Assembly: GCA_015075405.1 (NCBI GenBank)
Contig: JABTUK010000003.1
Location: forward strand, 248,001 to 312,000
Reading direction: 5' to 3'
DNA length: 64,000 nt
DNA from: Anaerolineales bacterium
GTDB taxonomy: Bacteria; Chloroflexota; Anaerolineae; 4572-78; J111
Shown here in pieces: positions 43,583-52,225 of the stretch. The position numbers were made by a program, and so were the translations under genes. How positions within the stretch are numbered: the first letter of the stretch is position 1; each line of letters opens with the position of its first letter. The notes beneath the pieces are model-generated. The model had not been told where the DNA came from. It made no database searches and saw only the letters and a list, made by a program, of their open reading frames with translations.

Positions 43583-44848
43583 ATGTTTTCTATCAAACGC
43601 TTAACCGGCCTGGAAATTCTCGACAGCCGGGGGCGGCCAACGGTGCAGGCTACGTGCGCGCTTGCCAGTGGGGCCGTCGGCACAGCCTCCGTTCCCTCCG
43701 GCGCTTCGACCGGGGCAGCAGAGGCCCTAGAACTGCGCGATGGCGACCCGCAGCGCTATCGCGGCCTGGGTTGCCGCCGGGCGGTGGGACATATCAACGG
43801 CGAACTCAACCGGGCGCTGGCCGGGCAGTCGTTTGAGCAGCAGTCCCAGCTCGACCAGGCCATGCTTGACCTCGATGGTACTGCCAACAAATCACGCCTG
43901 GGGGCCAATGCCATCCTGGCCGTCTCGCTGGCCTTTGCCCGCGCCTGCGCCGCCGAGCGGGGCGTGCCGTTGTACCAATATTGGGCCGGCCTCCTCGATC
44001 AACCCCTCCAAACCCTGCCCCGTCCAACCATCAACCTGTTTAGCGGCGGTAAGCACGCTGGCGGTCAAACTACTATCCAGGATGTGTTGATTGTTCCCAC
44101 CTCCGCCCATACCATAGATGAGGCATTGGCAATGACCTTTGCCGTGTATCAGGCGGCGGCTGAGTTGAGTTATCACAAGTACGGCATGCGCGCCCTCACC
44201 GCCGACGAAGGTGGGTTGGCTCCGCCCTTTGCCAGCGCCGAGGCCATGCTGGCCGATGCCGTCGAAGCGATCCGTAATGCCGGCTTCGAGCCGGGCCAGG
44301 AGGTGGCCCTGGCTGTAGATGTCGCCGCCAGCCATTTTTATCAAGCGGGCCGGTATCACCTGGGAACTGAACCGCTGGACAGCCGGGGGATGATCGCCCA
44401 GTTGCTCACCTGGCTTGAGCGCTACCCGATTGTCAGCCTGGAGGATGGGCTGGCCGAGGAGGATTGGGCACACTGGCCGGAACTGCGGGCCGCTGTAGCC
44501 GGGCGAGCGTTGGTGTTGGGCGACGACTTGTTGTGTACCAACTCGACTCGGATTCGCCGGGCCATCGCCGTGGGGGCGGCTGATGCCTTGCTGCTCAAAG
44601 TTAATCAGATTGGCACGTTGAGCGAAGCGGCTGAGGCTTGCCAACTGGCTCGCTCGGCCGGCTGGCGGGTGACAATCAGCGCCCGCAGCGGCGAAACCGA
44701 GGATAACTGGCTGGCCGATCTGGCCGTCGGCTGGGCCGGGGATCAGATTAAAGTGGGTTCGATCACCCAATCGGAACGGCTGGCTAAATACAACCGTCTC
44801 CTGGCAATTGAAGCGGAAACAGGCTTGCCGTTGGTCAACTGGCCGTAA
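43583..44848 (+). CDS. Enolase-like protein with altered catalytic residues
   Basis: 421 residues with full enolase architecture: N-terminal capping domain (DSRGRPTVQA, PSGASTGAAEALELRDGD) and a TIM barrel. Metal ligands are present: D246 in AVDVAAS, E287 in SLEDGL and D314 in LGDDLL. Catalytic base K339 is in LLKVNQIGTLSEA, E209 is in ADEGG and K390 is in IKVGS. Two usually invariant positions differ. The HADN-x-x-DxQEF block is HAGGQTTIQDV, with D167 where the catalytic glutamate is expected. The SHRSGETED loop is SARSGETED, replacing the substrate-binding histidine with A367. It may be an enolase paralogue with reduced or changed activity. Symbol eno is withheld for that reason. Confidence 0.8.
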   Translation: MFSIKRLTGLEILDSRGRPTVQATCALASGAVGTASVPSGASTGAAEALELRDGDPQRYRGLGCRRAVGHINGELNRALAGQSFEQQSQLDQAMLDLDGTANKSRLGANAILAVSLAFARACAAERGVPLYQYWAGLLDQPLQTLPRPTINLFSGGKHAGGQTTIQDVLIVPTSAHTIDEALAMTFAVYQAAAELSYHKYGMRALTADEGGLAPPFASAEAMLADAVEAIRNAGFEPGQEVALAVDVAASHFYQAGRYHLGTEPLDSRGMIAQLLTWLERYPIVSLEDGLAEEDWAHWPELRAAVAGRALVLGDDLLCTNSTRIRRAIAVGAADALLLKVNQIGTLSEAAEACQLARSAGWRVTISARSGETEDNWLADLAVGWAGDQIKVGSITQSERLAKYNRLLAIEAETGLPLVNWP

Positions 44849-44889
44849 ACGATCAGGAACTGAGGGAATTGAGGAAAACCCCCTTTAGT

Positions 44890-44982
44890 CTTAGTGGACC
44901 CAAATTTGAGGAGTGAGGCACGCCCACGTGCCGAACGCTGCCGCGCGTGGGCGTGCTGGCTTCTCAAATTTGGACCTGCTGA
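44890..44982. repeat. 93-bp palindromic repeat, copy 3
   Basis: The same core as copies 1 and 2 with arms TTAGTGGACCCAAATTTG and CAAATTTGGACCTGCTGA. It sits inside a larger pair of arms: GGGAATTGAGGAAAA (from 44859) and TTTTAATTCTCTCAATT (from 44986), as if inserted into the loop of a heptamer hairpin. Confidence 0.9.
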
Positions 44983-45021
44983 GTCTTTTAATTCTCTCAA
45001 TTTCTTTTCTGCGAGGATAAA

Positions 45022-45642
45022 ATGTCTTGGCTCCCGAGCGTCTTAACTCTAGTCCTCTTTTTCACCATTTACGCCGTATTGCACAGTATATTGGCCAGCC
45101 TGACTCTTAAAGATTGGGCGCGGCGGGTCTTTGGCCCTGGGGTTGAGCGCTGGTACCGGCTGGCCTACAATATTGTTGCGGTAATTACCTTGCTACCGCT
45201 TTTGCCGCTGCTGGCCTGGCTACCCGATCAAACCCTTTATGTGGTTCCGTCGCCCTGGCGCTGGCTGATGGTCGGGGGGCAACTCCTGGCCCTGACCGGC
45301 CTGGGAATAACGCTGCTGCAAACCGGCCTGTTTCAGTTTTTGGGGCTGGCCCAGTTAACGGCTGAACGGCCCAACCAGCCTGGAAAGTTAAATATTGGCG
45401 GTTTTTATGGCTGGGTGCGCCATCCCCTTTACTTTTTCAGCCTCTTACTGCTATGGCTCACGCCGATCATGACCCTCAATTTGTTGGTCACTTATCTCCT
45501 GCTCAGCCTCTACTTTTACCTGGGTACGTTTTATGAGGAGCGCCGGCTGCTGGCCGAGTTTGGCCCCGCTTATGGAGATTATCAGCAGCGCGTGCCCCGC
45601 TTGATTCCCTTGCCTTTTAACCGGCTAAAACCCGAGCCGTAA
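45022..45642 (+). CDS. Isoprenylcysteine-methyltransferase-like / NnrU-like membrane protein
   Basis: A 206-residue protein with about five to six membrane helices. The first helix pair is followed by LHSILASLTLKDWARRVFG, which resembles the NnrU/MddA group. The C-terminal ICMT/PEMT signature is clear: GFYGWVRHPLYFFSLLLLW near residue 128, and EERRLLAEFGPAYGDYQQRVPR near 172, which together form the SAM-binding region. Substrate could be a lipid, thiol or isoprenoid cysteine; none is indicated. It stands alone between the palindrome copy 3 and the sensor kinase gene, with a GCGAGGATAA ribosome-binding site. Confidence 0.8.
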   Translation: MSWLPSVLTLVLFFTIYAVLHSILASLTLKDWARRVFGPGVERWYRLAYNIVAVITLLPLLPLLAWLPDQTLYVVPSPWRWLMVGGQLLALTGLGITLLQTGLFQFLGLAQLTAERPNQPGKLNIGGFYGWVRHPLYFFSLLLLWLTPIMTLNLLVTYLLLSLYFYLGTFYEERRLLAEFGPAYGDYQQRVPRLIPLPFNRLKPEP

Positions 45643-45678
45643 TTTTTCATAGAGGGCGCCTTAATTTGGAGAGGTTGT

Positions 45679-48132
45679 ATGCCATCGCATCCCACGGTTA
45701 TTCAAAGATTAAAGCAACTCTGGCTTCGTCTCACTGAACCCCACCCCACTCTTCAAACGCCGGAGGAACGCCGCCAGGTTCGGTTTCTAGTCTCTTTGCT
45801 GCTGGCCCTGACCCTGCTAATTATCGTGCTGGTTCCCCTGTGGATAATTTTACTCGACCCTAAGCCCTTGTTTTGGCAAGAAACCCCTTTCCAGATTGGA
45901 ATTATCACCAGCCTGGGTTTAGTATTTGCCTATGCCCTGAGCCGGACTCGCTACTATTCGGGGGCGGCTTTGCTGGCTGTTGCGATCATCATCATTAATG
46001 TCTTTATTGCGGCTATTCCCGATAGAAGCTGGACCGAGATTCTGGTATTTGATTATCTCTTGGTCGCCATTTTGCTAAGCAGTATTTTTTTCTCGCTGTC
46101 AACCACCGTGATCATCGCCGGGGCATGCCTCGTTGGGATGTTGTTTTTTCCTATTTTTGTGCCCACTATACCACCCGACGAAATTGTGGTCAGGCCGGTA
46201 AGTTTCATCCTCATGGGTTCTGTTTTGATATTGTTGACCACGCATCATCGGAACCTGTTGGAAAAAGATCGGCAGGCGGCCCTGGTCGAGAGTGAAAATA
46301 AATATCGGTCGTTATTGGAGCAGGCCGCCGATGGCATTTGTATTGCCGACGCCCAGGGGAATTATGAACTGGTCAACCCAAAAGCCTGCCAGATGTTGGG
46401 CTATAGCGAAGCTGAATTTTTACAACTCAATATAAGAGACCTTGTTCCAGCCGAAGAATTGGCTGAAAAACCGTTGCGATTGGATGAATTGCTGGCTGGC
46501 AAAGCGATTACTACTGAACGACACCTGCGCCGCAAGGATGGCAGCCTGCTGCTGGTAGAAATCAGCGCGGCCATGATTAATGGGAGACAACTGCAAGCGA
46601 TTATTCGTGATATTACCGAGCGCAAGCAGGTGGAGGAAGCGCTGCGCCAGAGCGAGGAACGGTACCGGGCCGTTGTGGAGAATCAAACCGAACTGGTGAT
46701 CCGGTCTTTGCCTGATACAACGGTAACATTTGTCAATGAAGCTTACTGCCAATATTTTGGGCTAACCCGCAGCCAAATAATCGGCCGGAAATATTTGGAG
46801 CTTATTCCTCAGCCGGCCCGCGAAGCCACGCAACGCCATCTTGCCGATTTGATGGCTCAGCCCAGAATTGCCCAAGATGAGCATGAAACCCTCTTGCCTA
46901 AGGGGCAAATCGTTTGGCAGCAGTGGATTGACCGCCCTATTCTCGATGCTCAAGGCAAGGTGATTGAATTTTTATCGGTGGGCCGAGATATTACCGAGCG
47001 CAAAAAAGTCGAGGAGGCGCTGGTTAAGAGTGAGCAGCGCTTGGCTACGGCCCAAGCTATTGCCCACTTTGGCAATTGGGAACTCAATCCCCAAACCGGC
47101 CAGGGGTATTGGTCAGAAGAGATGTTCCATATTCACAGCCGAGACCCTCGCCTGGGTCCTCCCTCTTTTGAGGAATTTGTAGCCTACATTCATCCCGAAG
47201 ACCGGGCCGGTCTCATGGAGTTTCATGCTCAGATTATGCGCAGCCGTGAACCGCTGAGCCATGATTATCGCATCAACCGGCCAGACGGTTCGCTGCGCTA
47301 TCTGAATACCGTAGCTTACAGTGTTTGGGATGAGACCGGTCAATTGTTACATTTGGCCGGCACCACCCTGGACATCACCGAACGCAAACGGGTTGAGGCA
47401 GAAATTCAGCGGCTCAACGAAGAATTGGAACAGCGGGTTCTTGAGCGGACGGCGCAACTCGAAGCCGTTAACAAAGAGATGGAGGCTTTTAGCTACTCCG
47501 TCTCCCACGATTTACGCGCCCCGCTGCGGGCCATTGACGGTTTTAGTCAAGCCTTGCTGGAAGATTATACCGACAAACTGGATGAAGCTGGGCAAGATTA
47601 CCTGCAGCGGGTGCGTAAGGCCACCCAGCGCATGGGCCGGCTCATTGACGATATGTTGGGGCTTTCGCGCATTACCCGCAGCGAGATGCGCCGGGAATCG
47701 GTCAACCTGAGCGCCATTGTTGACGCCATTGCCGTTGAACTACAGCAGACCGAGCCACAGCGGTCTGTAGAATTTGTAATTGCGCCGGGGGTCAGCGTCG
47801 AAGGCGACCCGCCTTTACTGCGCGTGGCGCTTGAAAATCTGATGGGCAATGCCTGGAAATTTACCCAAAAGCAGCCCCAGACCCGCATAGAATTTGGACA
47901 AATCCAAGAGCAAGATAAACTTATCTGTTTTATCCGCGATAATGGGGTTGGTTTTGATATGAATTATGCCGACAAGCTTTTTGGCCCTTTTCAACGGCTG
48001 CACACCCGTCACGAATTTGAGGGGAGCGGTATCGGATTGGCCACGGTGCAGCGGGTGATCACGCGTCACGGTGGGCGCATCTGGGCCGAAAGCGCACCGG
48101 GTCAGGGGGCGACTTTTTATTTTATCCTTTGA
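45679..48132 (+). CDS. Membrane PAS sensor histidine kinase
   Basis: An 817-residue sensor. Five to six hydrophobic segments (about 37-195) anchor it. Three PAS/PAC domains follow (about 205-325, 325-450, 450-575), each ending in the PAC motif DITERKxVEE. A coiled coil (RLNEELEQRVLERTAQLEAV) leads to the HisKA phospho-acceptor FSYSVSHDLRAPLRAIDGFS near 605 (His 611). The ATPase domain has the N-box LENLMGNAWKFT near 725, DNGVGFDMNYADKLFGPFQR near 755 and GSGIGLATVQRVITRHGG near 780. The following response regulator gene, 82 bases downstream, is the likely partner, an arrangement like that of bacteriophytochrome-type kinases with an Rcp1-like regulator. Confidence 0.92.
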   Translation: MPSHPTVIQRLKQLWLRLTEPHPTLQTPEERRQVRFLVSLLLALTLLIIVLVPLWIILLDPKPLFWQETPFQIGIITSLGLVFAYALSRTRYYSGAALLAVAIIIINVFIAAIPDRSWTEILVFDYLLVAILLSSIFFSLSTTVIIAGACLVGMLFFPIFVPTIPPDEIVVRPVSFILMGSVLILLTTHHRNLLEKDRQAALVESENKYRSLLEQAADGICIADAQGNYELVNPKACQMLGYSEAEFLQLNIRDLVPAEELAEKPLRLDELLAGKAITTERHLRRKDGSLLLVEISAAMINGRQLQAIIRDITERKQVEEALRQSEERYRAVVENQTELVIRSLPDTTVTFVNEAYCQYFGLTRSQIIGRKYLELIPQPAREATQRHLADLMAQPRIAQDEHETLLPKGQIVWQQWIDRPILDAQGKVIEFLSVGRDITERKKVEEALVKSEQRLATAQAIAHFGNWELNPQTGQGYWSEEMFHIHSRDPRLGPPSFEEFVAYIHPEDRAGLMEFHAQIMRSREPLSHDYRINRPDGSLRYLNTVAYSVWDETGQLLHLAGTTLDITERKRVEAEIQRLNEELEQRVLERTAQLEAVNKEMEAFSYSVSHDLRAPLRAIDGFSQALLEDYTDKLDEAGQDYLQRVRKATQRMGRLIDDMLGLSRITRSEMRRESVNLSAIVDAIAVELQQTEPQRSVEFVIAPGVSVEGDPPLLRVALENLMGNAWKFTQKQPQTRIEFGQIQEQDKLICFIRDNGVGFDMNYADKLFGPFQRLHTRHEFEGSGIGLATVQRVITRHGGRIWAESAPGQGATFYFIL

Positions 48133-48214
48133 ATAGGCATTTTGGGATTTCAAGGTTATTATCTACAATTTTGATAAGCACAACAACGTCCTTTCACTGC
48201 CAAGGAGGCCATTT

Positions 48215-48670
48215 ATGACGGCGAAAGTCATTCTCCTGATCGAAGATAATCCAGACGACGAAGTTTTGGCTTTACGGGCGCTTAAGAAAAACAATATCAA
48301 AAATGAGGTAGTGGTCGCCCACGACGGGGCCGAAGCGTTGGATTATCTTTTTGGCCGGGGCGCTTATGCCCAGCGAGACCTAACCGAAACCCCTCAAGTT
48401 ATCCTTTTGGATTTGAAACTGCCCAAGGTAGATGGGCTGGAGGTTTTGCGACAAATCCGGGCGGATGAATGCACTCGTTTTCTGCCGGTGGTGATTTTAA
48501 CAACCTCCAAAGAAGAGCAGGATATGCTTGACAGCTACAGCCTGGGCGCGAATAGTTACATTCGCAAGCCGGTAGATTTTATTCAATTTACCGAAGCCGT
48601 CCGGCAACTGGGGCTGTATTGGCTGCTCCTCAACGAAGTCCCCCCTTTGAACCCGCGGAGTAAAAAATGA
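48215..48670 (+). CDS. Single-domain response regulator, Rcp1-like
   Basis: A 151-residue receiver domain without an output domain. The acidic pocket is EDNPDD near residue 10, the phospho-acceptor aspartate is in VILLDLKLPKVDGLEVL near 64, the T loop is VVILTTSKEEQD near 93, and the conserved Lys is in SYIRKPVDFIQF near 113. The VAHDGAEALDYLFGRGAY insertion is typical of Rcp1-type regulators that receive phosphate from phytochrome-like kinases. The AAGGAGG ribosome-binding site is strong. The stop overlaps the next gene's ATG by 4 bases (ATGA), so the two are co-translated. Confidence 0.93.
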   Translation: MTAKVILLIEDNPDDEVLALRALKKNNIKNEVVVAHDGAEALDYLFGRGAYAQRDLTETPQVILLDLKLPKVDGLEVLRQIRADECTRFLPVVILTTSKEEQDMLDSYSLGANSYIRKPVDFIQFTEAVRQLGLYWLLLNEVPPLNPRSKK

Positions 48671-50619
48671 GCCGGCCGCTGCGTGTCTTGTTTGTCGAAG
48701 ATTCTGACGATGATATGCTTTTGCTGGTGCGAAATCTGCGCCAGGGCGGTTTCGATCCAACTTATAAGGTCGTCCAAAATGCCGCAAGCATGCAGGCCGC
48801 GCTCGACCAACATCCCTGGGACGTGGTTATTTCTGATTACGCTCTGCCCCAATTTAATGGCCTGGCCGCCCTGGATTTGTTAAAGCAAACCGGGCTGGAT
48901 ATTCCGTTTATCATCGTTTCGGGTACTATTGGCGAAGAAACAGCCGTAGCGGTGATGAAGGCCGGCGCCCACGATTATCTCATGAAAAATAACCTGACCC
49001 GCCTGGGGCCGGTGGTGGCGCGCGAATTGCAGGAAGCCGAGGGGCGGCGTAACCGTAAGCGGGCCGAAGCGGCGTTGAGCGAGAGCGAAGAGCGCTTTCG
49101 CCAGGTGATCTCGTCCATTAGCGATTGGATTTACGTAACTCAAGTAACCGAGCAGGGCCAATTGGTCAATCTTTATTTCTCACCCCAGGTTGAAACCCTT
49201 ACCGGCTACCCTTATGAAAAGTTTATGACTGACTGGTCCTTCTGGCCGTCCGTGGTCATTCATCCTGATGATCGAACTGCGGCCGCCCGTCAGGCGGCTT
49301 TGCTGGCGGCCGGCCAGAGCAGCGAAACTGAATATCGGCTGGTGCGCGCCGACGGCCAAATTATCTGGGTGCGGGATAGCGCCAGGGTAGAAAATACCTC
49401 GGCCACCAAAATCATCTATGGGCTGGTAAGCGATATTACCGCCCGCAAACAGCTTGAAGAGCAGTTTCTGCAATCCCAAAAAATGGAGGCGATTGGCCGG
49501 TTGGCCGGGGGAGTGGCCCACGATTTTAACAATATTCTGACCGTTATGACCGGCTACACCGATTTAATCCTGAGTCGTCATCAACAGCCGGATGACTCTG
49601 AGCGCGAGGAGCTTGAGCAGATCAAAAAAGCGATCAAACAGGCCACTTTGCTCACCCGGCAACTGCTAACCTTTAGCCGTAAGCAAGTTGTCCAGCCCCA
49701 AGTGATAAATTTGAATACGATTGTAGCTGATTTGGAAACCATGCTGCGCCGCCTGATTGGTGAACATATTGAATTAGTGACTAGCCTGGAGCCACAGTTG
49801 GGACAGGTCAAAGCGGATCCGGGCCAAATGGAACAGGTGGTGATGAATCTGGCGGTTAACGCCCGCGATGCCATGCCGCATGGAGGCACGCTGACAATTG
49901 CCACCAGCAACGTGAATTTGGATGAAGCTGAGGCGCGCCAGCATGTTGGCGCTAACCCCGGGGCTTATGTCAGGCTGACCATTAGCGACACCGGCCATGG
50001 GATGGACGCTGAGACTCGTCGGCGCATTTTTGAGCCTTTTTTTACCACCAAAGAACCAGGCCACGGCACAGGGTTAGGATTGGCAACGGTCCACGGCATT
50101 GTGAATCAGAGCAGCGGCCACATTGTGGTTCACAGCGAGGCGGGCGAGGGGGCTACGTTCGACATTTTTTTACCTCAGGAAGGGCTGCCTTCCCTGGCGG
50201 TCAGCCCTGTCAAGCAGCTTCCTATCCCTACAGAGCCGGGCTCGGAAACAATTTTACTGGTAGAAGACGAGGAAGCAGTGCGCCAATTGGCTCGACGTAT
50301 TCTGCTGCGGGAGGGGTACACCGTTTTAGAAGCGCAAAATGGCGAGGCGGCGATACAGACCTTGCGCGAGCATCCCCACCCCTTGCATCTGCTGCTAACC
50401 GATATCGTCATGCCCGGCCGCATGAATGGGCAAGAGTTGAGCAATCTGATAACGCAGACGCATCCCCAGGTAAAAGTGCTTTATATGTCGGGCTATACCG
50501 ATAACATCCCGGTTCCTGAGGGAGAAGACGATCCGATGAAGGCTTTTTTGGCCAAACCCTTTACGCCGGGCGGGTTGGTGCGCAAAGTACGCGAACTGCT
50601 GGATGCTCCCTCTATTTGA
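48667..50619 (+). CDS. Hybrid histidine kinase: receiver-PAS-HisKA-HATPase-receiver
   Basis: A 650-residue soluble hybrid kinase. An N-terminal receiver (1-125; aspartate in DVVISDYALPQFNG near 57) is followed by a PAS/PAC domain (about 140-260). The HisKA H-box is GRLAGGVAHDFNNILTVMTG near 277, the ATPase has MNLAVNARDAMPHGG near 395 and DTGHGMDAETRRRIFEPFFT near 442. GTGLGLATVHGIVNQSSGHI lies near 465. A C-terminal receiver (about 530-648; aspartate in LHLLLTDIVMPGRMNG near 580) ends it. The HDFNN-type box marks the HPK4/NtrB-like class. With the two genes before it, it forms a phosphorelay cluster with at least three receivers; the output pathway is not in the window. Confidence 0.92.
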   Translation: MSRPLRVLFVEDSDDDMLLLVRNLRQGGFDPTYKVVQNAASMQAALDQHPWDVVISDYALPQFNGLAALDLLKQTGLDIPFIIVSGTIGEETAVAVMKAGAHDYLMKNNLTRLGPVVARELQEAEGRRNRKRAEAALSESEERFRQVISSISDWIYVTQVTEQGQLVNLYFSPQVETLTGYPYEKFMTDWSFWPSVVIHPDDRTAAARQAALLAAGQSSETEYRLVRADGQIIWVRDSARVENTSATKIIYGLVSDITARKQLEEQFLQSQKMEAIGRLAGGVAHDFNNILTVMTGYTDLILSRHQQPDDSEREELEQIKKAIKQATLLTRQLLTFSRKQVVQPQVINLNTIVADLETMLRRLIGEHIELVTSLEPQLGQVKADPGQMEQVVMNLAVNARDAMPHGGTLTIATSNVNLDEAEARQHVGANPGAYVRLTISDTGHGMDAETRRRIFEPFFTTKEPGHGTGLGLATVHGIVNQSSGHIVVHSEAGEGATFDIFLPQEGLPSLAVSPVKQLPIPTEPGSETILLVEDEEAVRQLARRILLREGYTVLEAQNGEAAIQTLREHPHPLHLLLTDIVMPGRMNGQELSNLITQTHPQVKVLYMSGYTDNIPVPEGEDDPMKAFLAKPFTPGGLVRKVRELLDAPSI

Positions 50620-50643
50620 AGGGGATTATTGAGCAGTGGTCAT

Positions 50644-50692
50644 TGGAGTCCAAAGCTTGCTTTGACCTTTCCAAAGCTTGCTTTGGACTCCA
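50644..50692. repeat. Hairpin after the hybrid kinase gene
   Basis: GGAGTCCAAAGC ... GCTTTGGACTCC with two internal CAAAGCTTGCTTTG palindromes. No T tract; a structured 3' end or weak terminator. Confidence 0.65.
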
Positions 50693-50741
50693 TCTCCAAC
50701 CAAAAATGAGCACATTTATTTGATTGATAAACAAGCCGGGG

Positions 50742-51161
50742 ATGGCTAACAATTCTGGACTTACATTCAATCGAAGAATCTGGCTCTACCTGCATCGAAC
50801 CGTCCGGCTGCGCTGCCCCGAGTGCGGTATCTCGCCGTTGTATTTGCCGGCCAGCCGGGTCGAAAGCATTTCCGATTGGTTTACCATGCTGCCCGGCTGT
50901 CCTCGCTGCGGCTACCCCTATGATCGCGAGCCGGGTTACTTCATATTTGCCATCTCGATGATCAACTTTGGCCTGGTGGCTATTTTTGGAGTTGGCACGC
51001 TGCTGCTCCTCGATACCCTGTTCGACCTGTCCACAGCCCAACTCATTTTCTTTACCTTAGTGCCCCTATGGCTGCTGGGCATTCTGTCGGCCCGGCACAC
51101 CAAAGCCTTTTTTCTGGCCCTGGACCATTTGCTCAGCCCGCACCGCAAAGACCACCGCTGA
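50742..51161 (+). CDS. DUF983 membrane protein
   Basis: A 139-residue protein from ATG 50742. The N-terminal zinc-ribbon-like segment has two CxxC pairs: LRCPECGISPLY near residue 26 and GCPRCGYPYDREPGYF near 58. Two closely spaced membrane helices (about 72-93 and 100-122) and a short basic tail follow, matching DUF983. The biochemical role is unknown; relatives are often small membrane proteins near respiratory genes. No operon partner is evident on this strand, and the ribosome-binding site is weak. Confidence 0.75.
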   Translation: MANNSGLTFNRRIWLYLHRTVRLRCPECGISPLYLPASRVESISDWFTMLPGCPRCGYPYDREPGYFIFAISMINFGLVAIFGVGTLLLLDTLFDLSTAQLIFFTLVPLWLLGILSARHTKAFFLALDHLLSPHRKDHR

Positions 51162-51190
51162 AATACTTCTCGATTGCAGCAGTTACGTAG

Positions 51191-51298
51191 TCATGTCATT
51201 TCGAGCGACGATAGGAGCGAGAAATCTGCTCGTTCACCGTAACATTTTAGACAGTGGTAACGAAGATTCCTCCCACTTCGTGGGTCGGAATGACATGA
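51191..51298. repeat. GTCATTTCGA inverted repeat, copy with CATGTCATT ends
   Basis: TCATGTCATTTCGA (51191-51204) pairs with CGGAATGACATGA (51286-51298) with one mismatch. Related to 4475-4568 and 32280-32363. It is positioned between convergent DUF983 and isopentenyl phosphate kinase genes. Confidence 0.75.
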
Positions 51299-51312
51299 CC
51301 GCGTAGGTCCTC

Positions 51313-52125
51313 TCAATTAATCAACGTGCCAAAATTAACCGCCTGTCCCTTGAGCACTTTTTCCACATTTCCCGGCTGCTCCGCCGAGATAATCATGGCC
51401 TGCATCGGCGGCATGGCCAGGGTCAGGCGGTACATATCGCGCACTTTGGTAAACATCCCGCCGGTCACATCCACCCCGTGCGAACCGCCCAGCCGGGCCT
51501 CGACCTCACTCCAATTGCTGCTGTCAATCTCTTCAATCAATTCCGCCGCCGGGTCGGTCAGCGGGTCACGGTCATAAACACCGTCCACCTGGCCGCTCAG
51601 CACAATCCGGCCGGGTGACAATTCGCGGGCCAGGTTGTCAAACAACTTCTCGGTGGAAACAATGCTCATGCCCTGGTTGGCATCCACACTGACATCGCCG
51701 TAAATCACGGGGACCAGGCCGTGCTTGAGCACTTCTTTCAAGGGGAAGGTTTCAAAATACATCAACTGCTCGCCGCGAGTGCGAGTGCTGGCCGAGGGCT
51801 GGAATCTGATGGCCGGCACCCTGGCCTGGCGCAGCGCCTTCATCACAATGTGGTTGAGTTCGGCGGCCGCGGCGGCCACTTCGGCAAAACCGGGCCAGCT
51901 ATTGGCGGCAATGGCTCCTTTGTGGGTTTGGTACTTGGCCGCCACCTCATGCCCAAAAGAGCCAGCCCCGTGGCCGATAATCAGGCGCAAATCATCGCCC
52001 CGGTCGGTTAAGGCGTTATTGATTTCGGCGGCTAAACGGTTAATCACATCCATGCGCGCGGTGAAAGGCCGCGTTTTATCGGTAATCACCGAACCGCCCA
52101 ATTTCAGCAAAACGAGTTCAGACAA
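51313..52125 (-). CDS. Isopentenyl phosphate kinase
   Basis: A 270-residue amino-acid-kinase-fold enzyme that converts isopentenyl phosphate to isopentenyl diphosphate. The ATP-binding strand is VLLKLGGSVITDKTRPFT near residue 5. The substrate loop is LRLIIGHGAGSFGHEVAAKY near 46, where the GHGAGSFGH histidine is diagnostic of IPK. VIYGDVSVDANQGMSIVSTE near 138 and GGMFTKVRDMYRLTLAM near 222 follow. IPK completes the alternative mevalonate route in archaea and in Chloroflexota such as Roseiflexus, from what I recall. No other isoprenoid gene is in the window. It is flanked 3' by a GTCATT repeat and 5' by a GACCGGGGAC-type heptamer hairpin. Confidence 0.88.
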   Translation of the reverse strand: MSELVLLKLGGSVITDKTRPFTARMDVINRLAAEINNALTDRGDDLRLIIGHGAGSFGHEVAAKYQTHKGAIAANSWPGFAEVAAAAAELNHIVMKALRQARVPAIRFQPSASTRTRGEQLMYFETFPLKEVLKHGLVPVIYGDVSVDANQGMSIVSTEKLFDNLARELSPGRIVLSGQVDGVYDRDPLTDPAAELIEEIDSSNWSEVEARLGGSHGVDVTGGMFTKVRDMYRLTLAMPPMQAMIISAEQPGNVEKVLKGQAVNFGTLIN

Positions 52126-52148
52126 GGGAAGTCTCCTTTGAAAATAGA

Positions 52149-52225
52149 CCGGGGACGGGGGACGGGAGACCGGCGAAGGCTAGTAAGCAGCCGGTCATCG
52201 GTCATCGGTCTCCGGTCATCTCCGG
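52149..52225. repeat. Heptamer hairpin (CGGGGAC / GGTCATC units)
   Basis: CCGGGGACGGGGGACGGGAGAC on one side, then CCGGTCATCGGTCATCGGTCTC and CCGGTCATCTCCGG on the other. The period is 7. It separates the isopentenyl phosphate kinase gene from larC. Confidence 0.75.

Noticed and set aside
51313..51345. The GTCATT repeats as riboregulators of nearby genes
   Set aside because: They lie between convergent genes or downstream of stops, with no consistent position relative to starts.
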